From: Marinimicrobium hydrolyticum
GTDB lineage: Bacteria; Pseudomonadota; Gammaproteobacteria; Pseudomonadales; Cellvibrionaceae
DNA length: 64,000 nucleotides
Direction of reading: 5' to 3'
NCBI RefSeq assembly: GCF_030848505.1
Contig: NZ_JAVDDU010000003.1
Span: 1 to 64,000 of the forward strand
The notes beneath the pieces were generated by a model, which saw only the letters and a program-made list of their open reading frames with translations, was not told where the DNA came from and ran no database searches. Below, in pieces: positions 63,945 through 64,000 of the stretch. A program made the translations under genes and the position numbers. Each line of letters starts with the position of its first letter. Within the stretch, counting starts at the first letter, position 1.

Positions 63945-63969
63945 AAAAAAGCCCCAAAATGGGGCTTTT
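63945..63969 (-). terminator. intrinsic terminator upstream of rimP (for a gene beyond the window)
   Basis: On the minus strand GAAAAGCCCC, a short ATTTT loop, GGGGC followed by six T. It ends a leftward transcript that enters from beyond the right edge; rimP must then have its own promoter between here and 63803. Confidence 0.85.
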
Positions 63970-64000
63970 CGCTGCGAGCCTTGCTCGCCGGCTGATGCAC

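Noticed and set aside
63803-64000. tRNA gene upstream of rimP, as metY in E. coli
   Set aside because: No cloverleaf is readable; only a terminator and a short hairpin are seen before the window ends.

Overview
The window is chromosomal DNA of a free-living gammaproteobacterium. The GC-rich gene content, the rpsU-dnaG-rpoD, lipA-to-nadD and rimP-to-pnp gene orders, a large TonB-dependent receptor and a GH67 alpha-glucuronidase together point to a plant-polysaccharide-degrading marine or soil lineage near Cellvibrionales. That placement is inference; there is no rRNA gene to confirm it. I see no prophage, transposase, CRISPR array or tRNA.

Layout: (a) 1-992: the 5' end of an unrecognised leftward gene, then about 0.9 kb of gene-poor, partly AT-rich DNA. 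(b) 993-7495: macromolecular synthesis block rpsU, yqeY, dnaG, rpoD, then rdgC. The yqeY-dnaG gap carries several palindromic repeats. (c) 7782-10736: TonB-dependent receptor, followed by a second repeat-rich gap. (d) 11524-22567, all leftward: proA, nadD, rsfS, rlmH, mrdA, rodA, mltB, rlpA, dacA, ybeD, lipB, lipA, the classical cell-elongation and lipoylation cluster. (e) 22747-25798: an envelope operon with a glycine-zipper protein, a PepSY protein, a response regulator and a histidine kinase. (f) 26012-29033: a DegV protein, a Ca2+/Na+ antiporter and galE. (g) 29410-34216: prkA-yeaH-spoVR stress operon. (h) 34238-38868: antiporter, acetyltransferases, an HPP membrane protein, a DUF481 outer-membrane protein and a frameshifted relic. 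(i) 39049-44089: GH67 alpha-glucuronidase, a PilZ protein and a DUF1631 protein. (j) 44327-52735: guanidine utilisation locus. (k) 52944-54791: four-domain fasciclin lipoprotein. (l) 54895-63803, leftward: rimP, nusA, infB, rbfA, truB, rpsO, pnp.

The most interesting locus is the guanidine operon. A sequence matching the guanidine-I (ykkC) riboswitch lies just downstream of a sigma-54 type promoter (GG-N10-GC). That promoter is preceded by two NtrC-like palindromes whose centres are 30 bp apart. The genes encode an ABC importer, two DUF1989 proteins (carboxyguanidine deiminase subunits) and a 1204-residue biotin-dependent urea/guanidine carboxylase. The layout suggests an AND gate: nitrogen limitation through NtrC/sigma-54, and substrate presence through the riboswitch. 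The expected last enzyme, allophanate hydrolase, is not in the window.

The second theme is a family of long intergenic hairpin elements, with five clear copies and one degenerate copy. Each has 20-26 bp outer arms that are inverted copies of each other but mostly differ between copies. The arms enclose a conserved asymmetric core and a variable inner hairpin. The arms keep their pairing while changing sequence, which indicates selection on structure or a copying mechanism that regenerates the arms.
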